From Prevotella sp. (GTDB taxonomy: Bacteria; Bacteroidota; Bacteroidia; Bacteroidales; Bacteroidaceae): 48,919 bases of DNA. Under the pieces are notes generated by a model. It had not been told where the DNA came from. It saw only the letters and a program-made list of their open reading frames with translations, and searched no databases. How positions within the stretch are numbered: the first letter of the stretch is position 1; every line of letters begins with the position of its first letter. Below are positions 41,966-48,919 of this stretch, in pieces. Both the position numbers and the translations under genes were made by a program. The stretch covers positions 1 to 48,919 of the forward strand of contig JAFVGS010000038.1 in the NCBI GenBank assembly GCA_017474845.1. Reading direction: 5' to 3'.

Positions 41966-43006
41966 ATGAAAAAGAGTTTTTCAAGAATCATCGCCATTGC
42001 ACTGCTTTTTGTAGCAGGCGTACAGACCATCAGCGCACAGTCGCAAGTAGCTAACAGCAAGCGTGAACGCATCCTTCAGGTGCTCGACCAGAGTCGTCCC
42101 AACGAGTATGTGCCCGCAGCCTTCTTCCTCCACTTCGAGAACAAGCTTGGACGTAAGGCCGTACAGGATCATCGTGATTTCTACCGTGCCACGAACATGG
42201 ACTTCGTGAAGGTGTTCTATGAGATCGTTGTGCCCCAGGTGGACATCCAGTCAGGCAAGGATTGGGAGAAAGTGCCCGTCTATGGTGAGGATTTCTTCGC
42301 ACCCCAGATAGCCGTCATCGAGGATCTGGCCCGTGAGTTCAAGGGCGAGGCCTTTATCCTGCCCACCGTCTATTCTCCGTTGGCACTGGCCTCTCAGACC
42401 CTTGGTCGTGGAAAGGACCTGAAGAAACTGGCCGAGGAGAACCCTGCAGCCTTCGGTAAGGCCATCAAGAACCTTTCGCTCTCCATCGAGAACTACCTGC
42501 GTGCTGCCCGTAAGCGTGGTGCCGACGGTTTCTATGTGTCCAGTCAGGGTGGCGATGGTAACTCCCTTTCGCCTGAGGTTTGGAATAAGTACGTTCGCCA
42601 GTGGGACAAGCATGTGTCTGAGGTGGCCAACGAGATTGGCGAGATCAATATCCTCCACATCTGCGACTACGGTACACCGTTCAAGAATGCTGAGGCCCTC
42701 TATGCCTTCGTCGATTATCCCGCCAGCATCATCAACGTACCCCTCAACTTCTCTGACGGCTCTACCCTTAACCTGAAGGAGGCCCAGAAACGTTTTGGCC
42801 GTCCCATCTTTGGTGGACTGGAGCGTCTGGGTGTCATTGCTATAGGTACTGTTGAAGAGGCCAAGGCCGCTGTCGATAAGGTGCTGGAGAATGCATCGCC
42901 CAACTTCATACTTGGTGCTGACTGCACCGTGCCTGGTGAGACCGACTGGGAAAAACTGCGTGCTGTTATTGACTACGCCCACACTTGGCGTCAGACACAT
43001 AAGTAA
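41966..43006 (+). CDS. Exported URO-D/methyltransferase-superfamily protein with HxC...C motif, paralogue 1
   Basis: The 346-residue product has a Sec signal (MKKSFSRIIAIALLFVAGVQTISA) and a barrel resembling uroporphyrinogen decarboxylase and the corrinoid-dependent MtaA/MtbA/CmuA methyltransferases. Visible blocks are VPAAFFLHFENKLG, FILPTVYSPLALASQ, RAARKRGADGFYVSSQGG, INILHICDYG and FILGADCTVPGETDWEKL. H231, C233 and C320 reproduce the HxC...C zinc-thiolate motif of the methyltransferase branch rather than the Arg/Asp residues of true HemE. HemE and MtaA are cytoplasmic, so export is unusual. A periplasmic thiol- or methyl-handling enzyme is inferred. The next gene is a paralogue. Confidence 0.8.
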   Translation: MKKSFSRIIAIALLFVAGVQTISAQSQVANSKRERILQVLDQSRPNEYVPAAFFLHFENKLGRKAVQDHRDFYRATNMDFVKVFYEIVVPQVDIQSGKDWEKVPVYGEDFFAPQIAVIEDLAREFKGEAFILPTVYSPLALASQTLGRGKDLKKLAEENPAAFGKAIKNLSLSIENYLRAARKRGADGFYVSSQGGDGNSLSPEVWNKYVRQWDKHVSEVANEIGEINILHICDYGTPFKNAEALYAFVDYPASIINVPLNFSDGSTLNLKEAQKRFGRPIFGGLERLGVIAIGTVEEAKAAVDKVLENASPNFILGADCTVPGETDWEKLRAVIDYAHTWRQTHK

Positions 43007-43033
43007 TTCTATGAAACAATAAAAAAGCGATTG

Positions 43034-44047
43034 ATGATGAACAAGCATTTCTTTGGTATTCTGGCGCTATCTTCGCTGGTTGTAGCGGCTTGCACAACAA
43101 GTAAGCAGGAAGATGCATTGCCCAATAAGCGTGAGCTAATAGAGCGGGTATTGGATCAGTCGAAGGCACCCGAGATTATTCCTGCTGCTTTTTTCCATCA
43201 TTTCCCTGATAAGTTCGGTCCCAAGGCCGTGGAAGAGCATATCGCCTTCTTCCATGAGACGGGTAATGATATCCTGAAAGTGCAATATGAGACTCTGCCT
43301 CCTCAATGGGAAATCAAAACGGCCAAGGATTTTGATAAGGTAACAGAGTTGTCTGCTCAATACTTTGAACCACAACTGGAAGTGATAGAAGCGTTGGCAA
43401 AGCAGTTGAAAGACTCTGCACTGATCATTCCCACCGTTTATTCTCCCCTGCTCATTTTGCATCAGGCAGCCGGAGATGAGGTCGATGAGGTGATTAAGAA
43501 GTATCCGGCTGCTGCCGAGCCTGCGTTTGAGAAACTGGCCAAGAGCATTGCAACCTATATTCGTGCTGCCCGTCAACGTGGTGCCGATGGTTTCTATGTC
43601 TCATCACATGGCGGTAACATCGAGTTTTTCGGACAGGACTCGGAGGTATGGACAAAGTATCTTCGTAAGTGGGATAAATATATTTCAGAGGTGGCTGATT
43701 CTGTAGCACCGCTCAATATCCTGCATATCTGTGGTGGTGAATATGAGAATCTCGACGCATGGGCAGATTATCCTGGTACCATCATTAACCTGCCTGAGTT
43801 TGATGTTGAGAAGTTACGCCACGCCCAAGAGGTGTTCAAGCGTCCTATTCTTGGCGGATTAGACCATCATGGCGTCCTTATTAACGGAAGTCTTGAGGAA
43901 GTCTATGCCCAGGTGGATAAGGTTCTCGCAGAAGGACCAACAAACATAATACTTGGAGCTAATTGCACAGTTCCTGACTCTACCGCCAGCGATCGTCTGC
44001 ATGCTATCGTTGATTATGTTCACAATTGGCGTCAGGCTCATAAATAA
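43034..44047 (+). CDS. URO-D/methyltransferase-superfamily lipoprotein with HxC...C motif, paralogue 2
   Basis: The 337-residue product is a lipoprotein (signal ending LSSLVVAAC) and aligns along its length with the preceding protein: PAAFFHHFPDKFG, LIIPTVYSPLLILHQ, RAARQRGADGFYVSSHGG, LNILHICGG and IILGANCTVP. The zinc-type residues H231, C233 and C311 are kept. The region around the first paralogue's FKGEAF and the loop after YVSS differ. Lipid anchoring of one copy and free export of the other suggests that they act at different places or as a complex. Start at the first of two tandem ATGs (43034 and 43037); a TTG at 43031 is less likely. Confidence 0.8.
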   Translation: MMNKHFFGILALSSLVVAACTTSKQEDALPNKRELIERVLDQSKAPEIIPAAFFHHFPDKFGPKAVEEHIAFFHETGNDILKVQYETLPPQWEIKTAKDFDKVTELSAQYFEPQLEVIEALAKQLKDSALIIPTVYSPLLILHQAAGDEVDEVIKKYPAAAEPAFEKLAKSIATYIRAARQRGADGFYVSSHGGNIEFFGQDSEVWTKYLRKWDKYISEVADSVAPLNILHICGGEYENLDAWADYPGTIINLPEFDVEKLRHAQEVFKRPILGGLDHHGVLINGSLEEVYAQVDKVLAEGPTNIILGANCTVPDSTASDRLHAIVDYVHNWRQAHK

Positions 44048-44053
44048 TGAAGT

Positions 44054-44899
44054 ATGAATAGGAGAGAGTTCTTTGTGAAATCTGCGAAGGCAGTCATACC
44101 CATTACAGGGGCTGCACTTCTCATCGCTAATCCCGCTATAGCCAAAGTGTTGGAGCAGGCAGGTGACGGGAGTAAACTCCCGCAAGGAACTTTACCCTAT
44201 TCCTTCAATGGCTTCAATGAACGCGTACAGGCCTATATTGTGGCCCGCTACTACGTCAGACTATCGACATCTTTTGGTCATCAGGGTCGCGAAACGTTTA
44301 AGTTGGCTACACGCATCTATGCAGAACAACGAGGACATCGTATGGCCCAGCGGGCATTGGCTGATGGTCAGGAACTGACAGTCGCAACCTATCACCAATA
44401 TGGAGAATGGGTGCCCACAGAAGAGAGCAAACAACGTGGAGAATCTCTTGATCAGGAGGTCTTATGGGATAGACCGTATTATGCTTTCAAGGTAAAACGC
44501 TGTCCTTGGGCCATTCAATTTAGGGAAATGGGACTGCCTGAAGCAGGACTGGCTTACTGCAAAGACTTGGATGCGTCCATATATAGGGGATTCAACCCTA
44601 CCATTAAATATGAGACGCGCCAAACGCTACACGATCATGATTGTTGTATCCAATGTTCCCCTGGGACAAGAATAACATCACAAGAACTATCATGTCCGAA
44701 GAAAAAATCAGGTCTGCGATCTTTTGAGTACCACTGTGCACACAGTTATTGGACATTCCGTCAGGTGCTGATATCTGTTCTGGGCAATAAAGGCAAAACG
44801 CTATCAGAAGAGGTCTTGGAAGATGTCCGACGAGATCTGGGACAAACATTTGTAGAGACGCTACAAAAGTATAAAGATACGGATTTTAATGTGGCTTAA
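44054..44899 (+). CDS. Tat-exported protein resembling L-2-amino-thiazoline-4-carboxylate hydrolase
   Basis: The 281-residue product starts MNRREFFVKSAKAVIPITGA, a twin-arginine signal (RREFFVK) with a hydrophobic stretch, so it is probably exported folded. Two-thirds in it has KDLDASIYRGFNP followed by THDHDCCIQC-type sequence (C197, C198, C201). That arrangement recalls the ATC hydrolase family, with its DxD...G and ...GDDCC... blocks. ATC hydrolase opens 2-amino-thiazoline-4-carboxylate on the way to L-cysteine. The match is by eye and partial; the family also contains members of unknown function. It starts 6 bases after the previous stop. The next gene encodes an M20 amidohydrolase, the class that completes the ATC-to-cysteine route. 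Confidence 0.6.
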   Translation: MNRREFFVKSAKAVIPITGAALLIANPAIAKVLEQAGDGSKLPQGTLPYSFNGFNERVQAYIVARYYVRLSTSFGHQGRETFKLATRIYAEQRGHRMAQRALADGQELTVATYHQYGEWVPTEESKQRGESLDQEVLWDRPYYAFKVKRCPWAIQFREMGLPEAGLAYCKDLDASIYRGFNPTIKYETRQTLHDHDCCIQCSPGTRITSQELSCPKKKSGLRSFEYHCAHSYWTFRQVLISVLGNKGKTLSEEVLEDVRRDLGQTFVETLQKYKDTDFNVA

Positions 44900-44910
44900 A
44901 AAGAAAGAAA

Positions 44911-46380
44911 ATGAAGAAGATTATAGGATTAATATTGTTGGCAGGATTAACATTCAGCAATAGTGCAATCGCAAAGAAAGACAAAAAGGGTAATGCCAAG
45001 GCAAAAGTGGCATTGGATTATCTCAATAGTAGCTTTTCTACGTACGATAAACTCCAGAAGACCATTTGGGCCAATCCGGAGTTAGGCTTTCTGGAAACTA
45101 ATAGCAGTGGACTTCTGAAACAACATCTGCGTGAATATGGTTTCACCATAGAAGAAGGCGTTGCAGGGATGCCAACGGCATTTGTTGCAACATATGGAAG
45201 TGGAAAGCCGGTCATCGGACTCTTAGCAGAATTCGATGCTCTGCCTGGGTTGTCACAAGATACGGTACCCTTTCGTAAGCCTCTCAAGGAAAACGGTGTA
45301 GGACATGGCTGCGGTCATAATACCTTCGGTGTTGCCTCTTCAGCCGCTGCGGTCTCACTGAGCAAATGGCTGGTAGCCAACAAACAAAGTGGCACTATTA
45401 AGGTCTATGGCTCTCCTGCCGAGGAAGGCGGAGCAGGAAAAGTGTACCTGGTGCGCGAAGAATTGTTTAATGGTGTTGACGTAGTGCTTGACTGGCATCC
45501 CTCCAGTGAGAATGCTGTTTCTACGAATGGGGGTACTGCTATGGTCATGGTCGATTATAAGTTTTATGGAAGACCTGCCCATGCAGCAGGAAACCCATGG
45601 AAAGGCCGTTCCGCACTTGATGCTGTGGAGGCACTCGACTATATGGTCAACCTCTTGCGCGAACATGTCCCCACCTCATCACGTATCCACTACGTGATAC
45701 CAGAAGGAGGAATTGCCCCCAATGTGGTGCCCGAATATGCGCGAGTATCCTATTACATCCGCAGTCCCAAGCGCGACATCCTCAACACGCTGACAGAGTG
45801 GATTGACTCAGCTGCTGTAGGTGCTGCCAAGGGTACACAGACACGTGTGGAGAAAGAACTTATAGCTGGCACTTACGAACGCCTACACAACAAAACACTC
45901 TCAAAGGTCATCCAGAAAAATCTGGAAACGGTGGGTGGTGTTATCTACGACGAACGTGAGCGTAAGTTCGCAGAACAACTGATTCGTGCGACTGGTAATC
46001 CTGACTCTATTATCAATTTTGCTGCAAAAGTGCAACCTCTGGCTGAATTCCCTGAAGAGGGTAGTGGTGGCAGTAGCGACGTTGGTGATGTGTCGTGGGT
46101 CGTGCCTTTGGCAAGTTTCGGAGCAGCGACCTTTATTCCTGGAAGCCCAGGCCATAGTTGGCAGAATGTGGCAGCTGATGGAACAACCATTGGTACGAAG
46201 GGTCTGCTCAATGCCAGTCGTGTCTTTGCCTTGACAGCCATCGACCTGCTGACAGATAGTAAGTTACTTCAAGCTGTAAAGGACGAGTTTAAACAGTCAA
46301 CAAGTCCTGATTTTAAATATATCCCTCTTTTGGGTGATCGCAAGCCTGCATTGGACTATCGTATTACAAAAAACGAATAA
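44911..46380 (+). CDS. Exported M20-family amidohydrolase (AbgB/N-carbamoyl or N-acyl amino acid hydrolase type)
   Basis: The 489-residue product has a Sec signal (MKKIIGLILLAGLTFSNSAIA) and a full M20 dizinc peptidase fold: WANPELGFLE, LLAEFDALPGL, GHGCGHNTFG (H132, H136), YGSPAEEGGAGK (catalytic E171, ligand E172), VDVVLDWHPS, the lid dimerisation domain (FYGRPAHAAGNPWKGRSALDA), SSDVGDVSWVVP and PGHSW. It is closest in pattern to p-aminobenzoyl-glutamate hydrolase subunit B. M20 relatives also include N-carbamoyl-L-amino acid and N-carbamoyl-cysteine hydrolases. It should cleave an amide in the periplasm. It lies 11 bases after the ATC-hydrolase-like gene. Confidence 0.87.
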   Translation: MKKIIGLILLAGLTFSNSAIAKKDKKGNAKAKVALDYLNSSFSTYDKLQKTIWANPELGFLETNSSGLLKQHLREYGFTIEEGVAGMPTAFVATYGSGKPVIGLLAEFDALPGLSQDTVPFRKPLKENGVGHGCGHNTFGVASSAAAVSLSKWLVANKQSGTIKVYGSPAEEGGAGKVYLVREELFNGVDVVLDWHPSSENAVSTNGGTAMVMVDYKFYGRPAHAAGNPWKGRSALDAVEALDYMVNLLREHVPTSSRIHYVIPEGGIAPNVVPEYARVSYYIRSPKRDILNTLTEWIDSAAVGAAKGTQTRVEKELIAGTYERLHNKTLSKVIQKNLETVGGVIYDERERKFAEQLIRATGNPDSIINFAAKVQPLAEFPEEGSGGSSDVGDVSWVVPLASFGAATFIPGSPGHSWQNVAADGTTIGTKGLLNASRVFALTAIDLLTDSKLLQAVKDEFKQSTSPDFKYIPLLGDRKPALDYRITKNE

Positions 46381-46386
46381 TGTCTC

Positions 46387-47304
46387 ATGAAAATGAATAA
46401 CAAGAATAACATTCTTCCATATCTGATAGCACTCCTCTTGGGGGTATTCCTCTCTGCTTGCAGCGGAAACGATGATCTCGTGCCTATTAACATTCCTACG
46501 GGCGACGATGAGGTATGCTGCACCCAGGACGACGAGAATAAGATCAGTCAGATCCTCGCTGGCTACAAGGAGGTGACAGGGCTATCACGACAGAGCGCTG
46601 GTGATTATACCATTAAGGTATATGGGCGCAGTGCCTGTCTTTCTGTAGGCTACAACGATCTCTATTTCGCTGTGGAGAAGACAGAGAGCGGCCGCCACTT
46701 GAAGGACATCGCGATCAGCGACCTGTCGCCCCTGATGGATATGGATAAGATGAAACATAGTACGCCTATCGCCAACAAGTTCGACCAGATAGAGAGTTTC
46801 CCCATCTATCATACCTGGGTGGCTCCGCTGATGGCTGGTGGATGGACGTTGTCGTTCAACTATCGCATCAAAGACGAGTTTGGCTCTCTCGCTGGTGACA
46901 CGATCACGGTAGTTGCAACGCCAGAGGGTCAGGCATGGATCAAATCCTTCAAATGGAACGATCAGACATATTACTTGACCTTGGCCAGTCCACAGAACCT
47001 GAAGACGGGCGTGAACACGATAAGCGCTTATGTCTCGGGAAAAGGGGATGACAGTACTCTGCCATATCTTCCTGCGAGTGAGGTGTTTACCATCGATATC
47101 TATCCTACCATGCCCGACATGGGTAACCATACCTCGCCCAACAACGAACCACTCCAACCACAAGATGATGGCAGTTATCAAGGGAAGTTGAATCTTACCA
47201 TGACAGGGGTGTGGGATATCCATCTTCATGTCAAGGATGCGTCAGGCAAGACTGTAGCGGGAGGAGAGGAATTAAGTGATCTTTATTGGACTATTTCAAT
47301 TTAA
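46387..47304 (+). CDS. YtkA/FixH-like lipoprotein with Met/His clusters, possible copper binder
   Basis: The 305-residue product has a lipoprotein signal (ending GVFLSAC) followed by DDEVCCTQDDE. The body has two Ig/YtkA-like beta domains. The first contains LMDMDKMKHSTPIANKF, and the second (about 220-305) has YPTMPDMGNHTSPNN followed by GSYQGKLNLTMTGVWDIHLHV, close to the YtkA/FixH pattern. Clustered Met and His suggest copper binding. The gene lies 6 bases after the M20 gene and 13 bases before a copper-type TonB receptor, which supports metal handling. The function is inferred. Confidence 0.72.
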   Translation: MKMNNKNNILPYLIALLLGVFLSACSGNDDLVPINIPTGDDEVCCTQDDENKISQILAGYKEVTGLSRQSAGDYTIKVYGRSACLSVGYNDLYFAVEKTESGRHLKDIAISDLSPLMDMDKMKHSTPIANKFDQIESFPIYHTWVAPLMAGGWTLSFNYRIKDEFGSLAGDTITVVATPEGQAWIKSFKWNDQTYYLTLASPQNLKTGVNTISAYVSGKGDDSTLPYLPASEVFTIDIYPTMPDMGNHTSPNNEPLQPQDDGSYQGKLNLTMTGVWDIHLHVKDASGKTVAGGEELSDLYWTISI

Positions 47305-47317
47305 TCTTTTTCTTTAG

Positions 47318-48790
47318 ATGTTAGTGTTAGTCAGTCTTATTAGTTTATTATGCCTGCAAGACACTGTATTCAAGGAGACGGCCATCGATGAGGTGGTCGT
47401 TTCCTCTACTATGGGCTCTGGGAAAAAGGCTGTCAGCAAAGGGCGTGTAGCCAGCATCGACGAGCATCTGGGTAAACTCTCGAAGGTGGAGATGGTACGC
47501 CGTGGTAACTATGCCTGGGAGCCCGTAGTCAATAACATGGCTACCGAACGTGTATCTACTACCATCGACGGCATGAAGATATTCTATGCCTGCACAGACA
47601 AGATGGATCCCGTGACCTCGTATGTGGAGAGCAGCAACCTGCAGCGTATCAGTCTCAACTCAGGGCTTGACGGCAACCCGCAGGCGACGGGTAACATCGG
47701 TGGCAGTATAGACTTGAAACTCCGTCGTGTGGGGTTCGATGCTAAGTCGTCTGAGTATAATGCTTCCGCTGGCTATGAGTCGAATGGTCATGTGCAGGTA
47801 TATGGTGCCGATGCCGCCTTCTCCTCACACCGTTTCTACACCAATTTCGGCGTGTTCTACCGTCATGCTGACAATTATAAGGCTGGCGGCAATGAGACGG
47901 TCAACTTCTCACAATTCCAGAAGACCAATGCCTTTGCCAATATCGGCTGGCAACCTGCGGACAATCATATCGTGGAGGCAACGGCTATCTACGACATCGC
48001 CACCGATATAGGTTATCCTGCTCTGGCGATGGATGTGAAGAGGGCCGAGGGCATCATCACCTCACTATCCTATCGTCGCGAGCATATTCAGGGCCTGTTC
48101 CATCGCTGGGAGACGAAGGCATACTACAATCATATCACTCATGACATGGATGACACCAAGCGTCCCGATGTCATCATCCACATGGACATGCCTGGGAGTA
48201 GCAGCACGACAGGACTTTACAGCCTGCTACATGGCACCAAAGGCAGTCATTATTTCCAAATGAACCTTGACGGTTATTACAACACGCTTTTTGCTGATAT
48301 GACGATGTATCCAGATAAAGGGAAACCTATGTACATGCTCACTTGGCCTGATGTCGGTACGTTCAATACCGGATTGGCCTTTACTGATGATATGGCCATT
48401 ACCAGTCACCACCACCTCCGTCTGTCGGCAAAAGGAGCCTGGCAGCACCGGCAGATCAACAATGACGAGGGCTATCAGGCTTTGAGCATCTATTTCCCTG
48501 GTATGGACAAAGGTAACTCACGGTTTATCAGCCGTCTGGCAGTCAGCTATGCCTATGAGCATAGTGGCTGGGCGATAGCTGTTGGCACTGGCTATGGCAC
48601 ACGCGCTCCAACAGTTACAGAGAGTTTTGGCTATTTCCTGAATAACACTTTCGACCAGTATGACTATATCGGTAATCCGTATCTTAAGAATGAGAAAGCC
48701 ATAGAAGCCAATGCGTCAATAGGCTACGAAAAAGGATTGGTTAGAGTGAAGGCCGAGACAAATGCCTTCTTCTTTCAGGACTACTACTGA
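47318..48790 (+). pseudogene. Copper-type TonB-dependent receptor, truncated by an insertion sequence
   Basis: The 490-codon frame begins with a short hydrophobic signal (MLVLVSLISLLCL). It has a TonB-box/plug start (IDEVVVSSTMGSG), plug sequence STTIDGMKIFYACTDKMDP and many barrel strands. C92 and M96 (CTDKM) form the CxxxM motif of OprC/NosA-type copper receptors. H288-M289-D290-M291 (IIHMDM) may correspond to that family's second His/Met site. The frame stops at FFFQDYY, well before the last barrel strands (full-length relatives are about 650-700 residues), where insertion-sequence-like DNA begins. The product would lack the C-terminal strand needed for outer-membrane assembly, so it is probably non-functional unless the ancestor is intact elsewhere. 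Confidence 0.8.
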
Positions 48791-48919
48791 TGCGATAAAA
48801 TCGCGTTAGGTATAAATATTCAAAATAGAGTGAGTTCTTTGACAGATTGATTGATATTGACAGAGTCACGTGGCTTGGTGATGAGTTCCCTGAGAGTGAT
48901 CTTCTCCAGCGCAGAGATT
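48787..48919 (-). mobile_element. Right-edge insertion sequence, one end only
   Basis: Receptor-like coding sequence ends near 48787. What follows has a small palindrome GCGATAAAATCGC (48792-48804) at the junction, then about 15 bases, then a minus-strand reading frame that enters from outside the window. This is the structure of an IS 3' end. The exact boundary, target duplication and family cannot be set from one end. Confidence 0.65.
48820..48918 (-). CDS. C-terminal fragment of a probable transposase (partial)
   Basis: On the minus strand a frame open at the window edge reads ISALEKITLRELITKPRD and ends KELTLF at the stop 48822-48820. The length inside the window is 32 codons. It stops about 30 bases before the junction with the disrupted receptor gene, which is the usual position of a transposase stop relative to an IS end. 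The family is not recognised. Confidence 0.55.
   Translation of the reverse strand: MSALEKITLRELITKPRDSVNINQSVKELTLF

Noticed and set aside
41966-43006. Heme biosynthesis gene hemE
   Set aside because: The protein is exported, duplicated, and has HxC...C in place of the HemE active-site pattern. No other heme genes are nearby.

Overview
The window looks like a chromosomal piece of a Prevotella-type member of the Bacteroidales. Three things point that way: the recurring Bacteroidota promoter (-7 element TAnnTTTG, often with TTG or TTTG about 19-20 bases upstream, and little Shine-Dalgarno signal), a SusC/SusD pair, and many exported carbohydrate-active enzymes with short Sec or lipoprotein signals. 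No database search was possible, so family names rest on motifs read from the translations.

Layout. 1-4141: a tRNA-Met, ribF and a CPBP protease on the plus strand; then on the minus strand a small ECF sigma/membrane partner pair and argB. 4171-8896: a tight minus-strand housekeeping run read as topA-aroK-speA, continuing to argB, with two ATGA stop/start overlaps. 9002-14236: a NUDIX hydrolase, a sialate O-acetylesterase, a small outer-membrane barrel, an acetyl-xylan-esterase-like enzyme, tRNA-Val and a thioredoxin-fold lipoprotein that has lost its CxxC. 14452-16821: pnp. 16891-19487: a compact cassette of adenylation enzyme, carrier protein and AAC(3)-fold acyltransferase, followed 26 bp later by a GH2 enzyme. 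21948-25100: a structured leader RNA, then rplM-rpsI and rpsB-tsf. 25271-33028: a carbohydrate cluster of two paralogous CE1-like esterases and a GH3 enzyme, divergent from a second GH2 enzyme. 33107-35693: a Cache sensor without an output domain, an overlapping outer-membrane protein, and a lipoprotein.

36039-48790 is the most unusual region. It is a long, one-directional, closely spaced operon with a strong promoter and an upstream reading frame containing Cys-Cys-Cys. The order is a periplasmic binding-protein-like gene, SusC, SusD, two paralogous exported proteins of the uroporphyrinogen decarboxylase/corrinoid methyltransferase superfamily that keep a thiol-activating HxC...C zinc motif, a Tat-exported protein resembling L-2-amino-thiazoline-4-carboxylate hydrolase, an exported M20 amidohydrolase, a YtkA/FixH-like Met/His lipoprotein, and a copper-type TonB receptor with CxxxM. 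The receptor is cut short by an insertion sequence at the right edge of the window. My working idea is an envelope-located system that imports and dismantles a sulfur-containing, possibly copper-binding, small molecule. This is inference.

A second theme is intergenic repeats. Short phrases of roughly 7-11 bases (ATTGAGA, ATAACG, CACGAATT, GAAGTTAAAG, GTTTACAG, GGTGAAAAG and others) are repeated in tandem between genes or across stop codons. At four places they form long inverted arms around a different core. The phrase differs from site to site but the architecture is the same.
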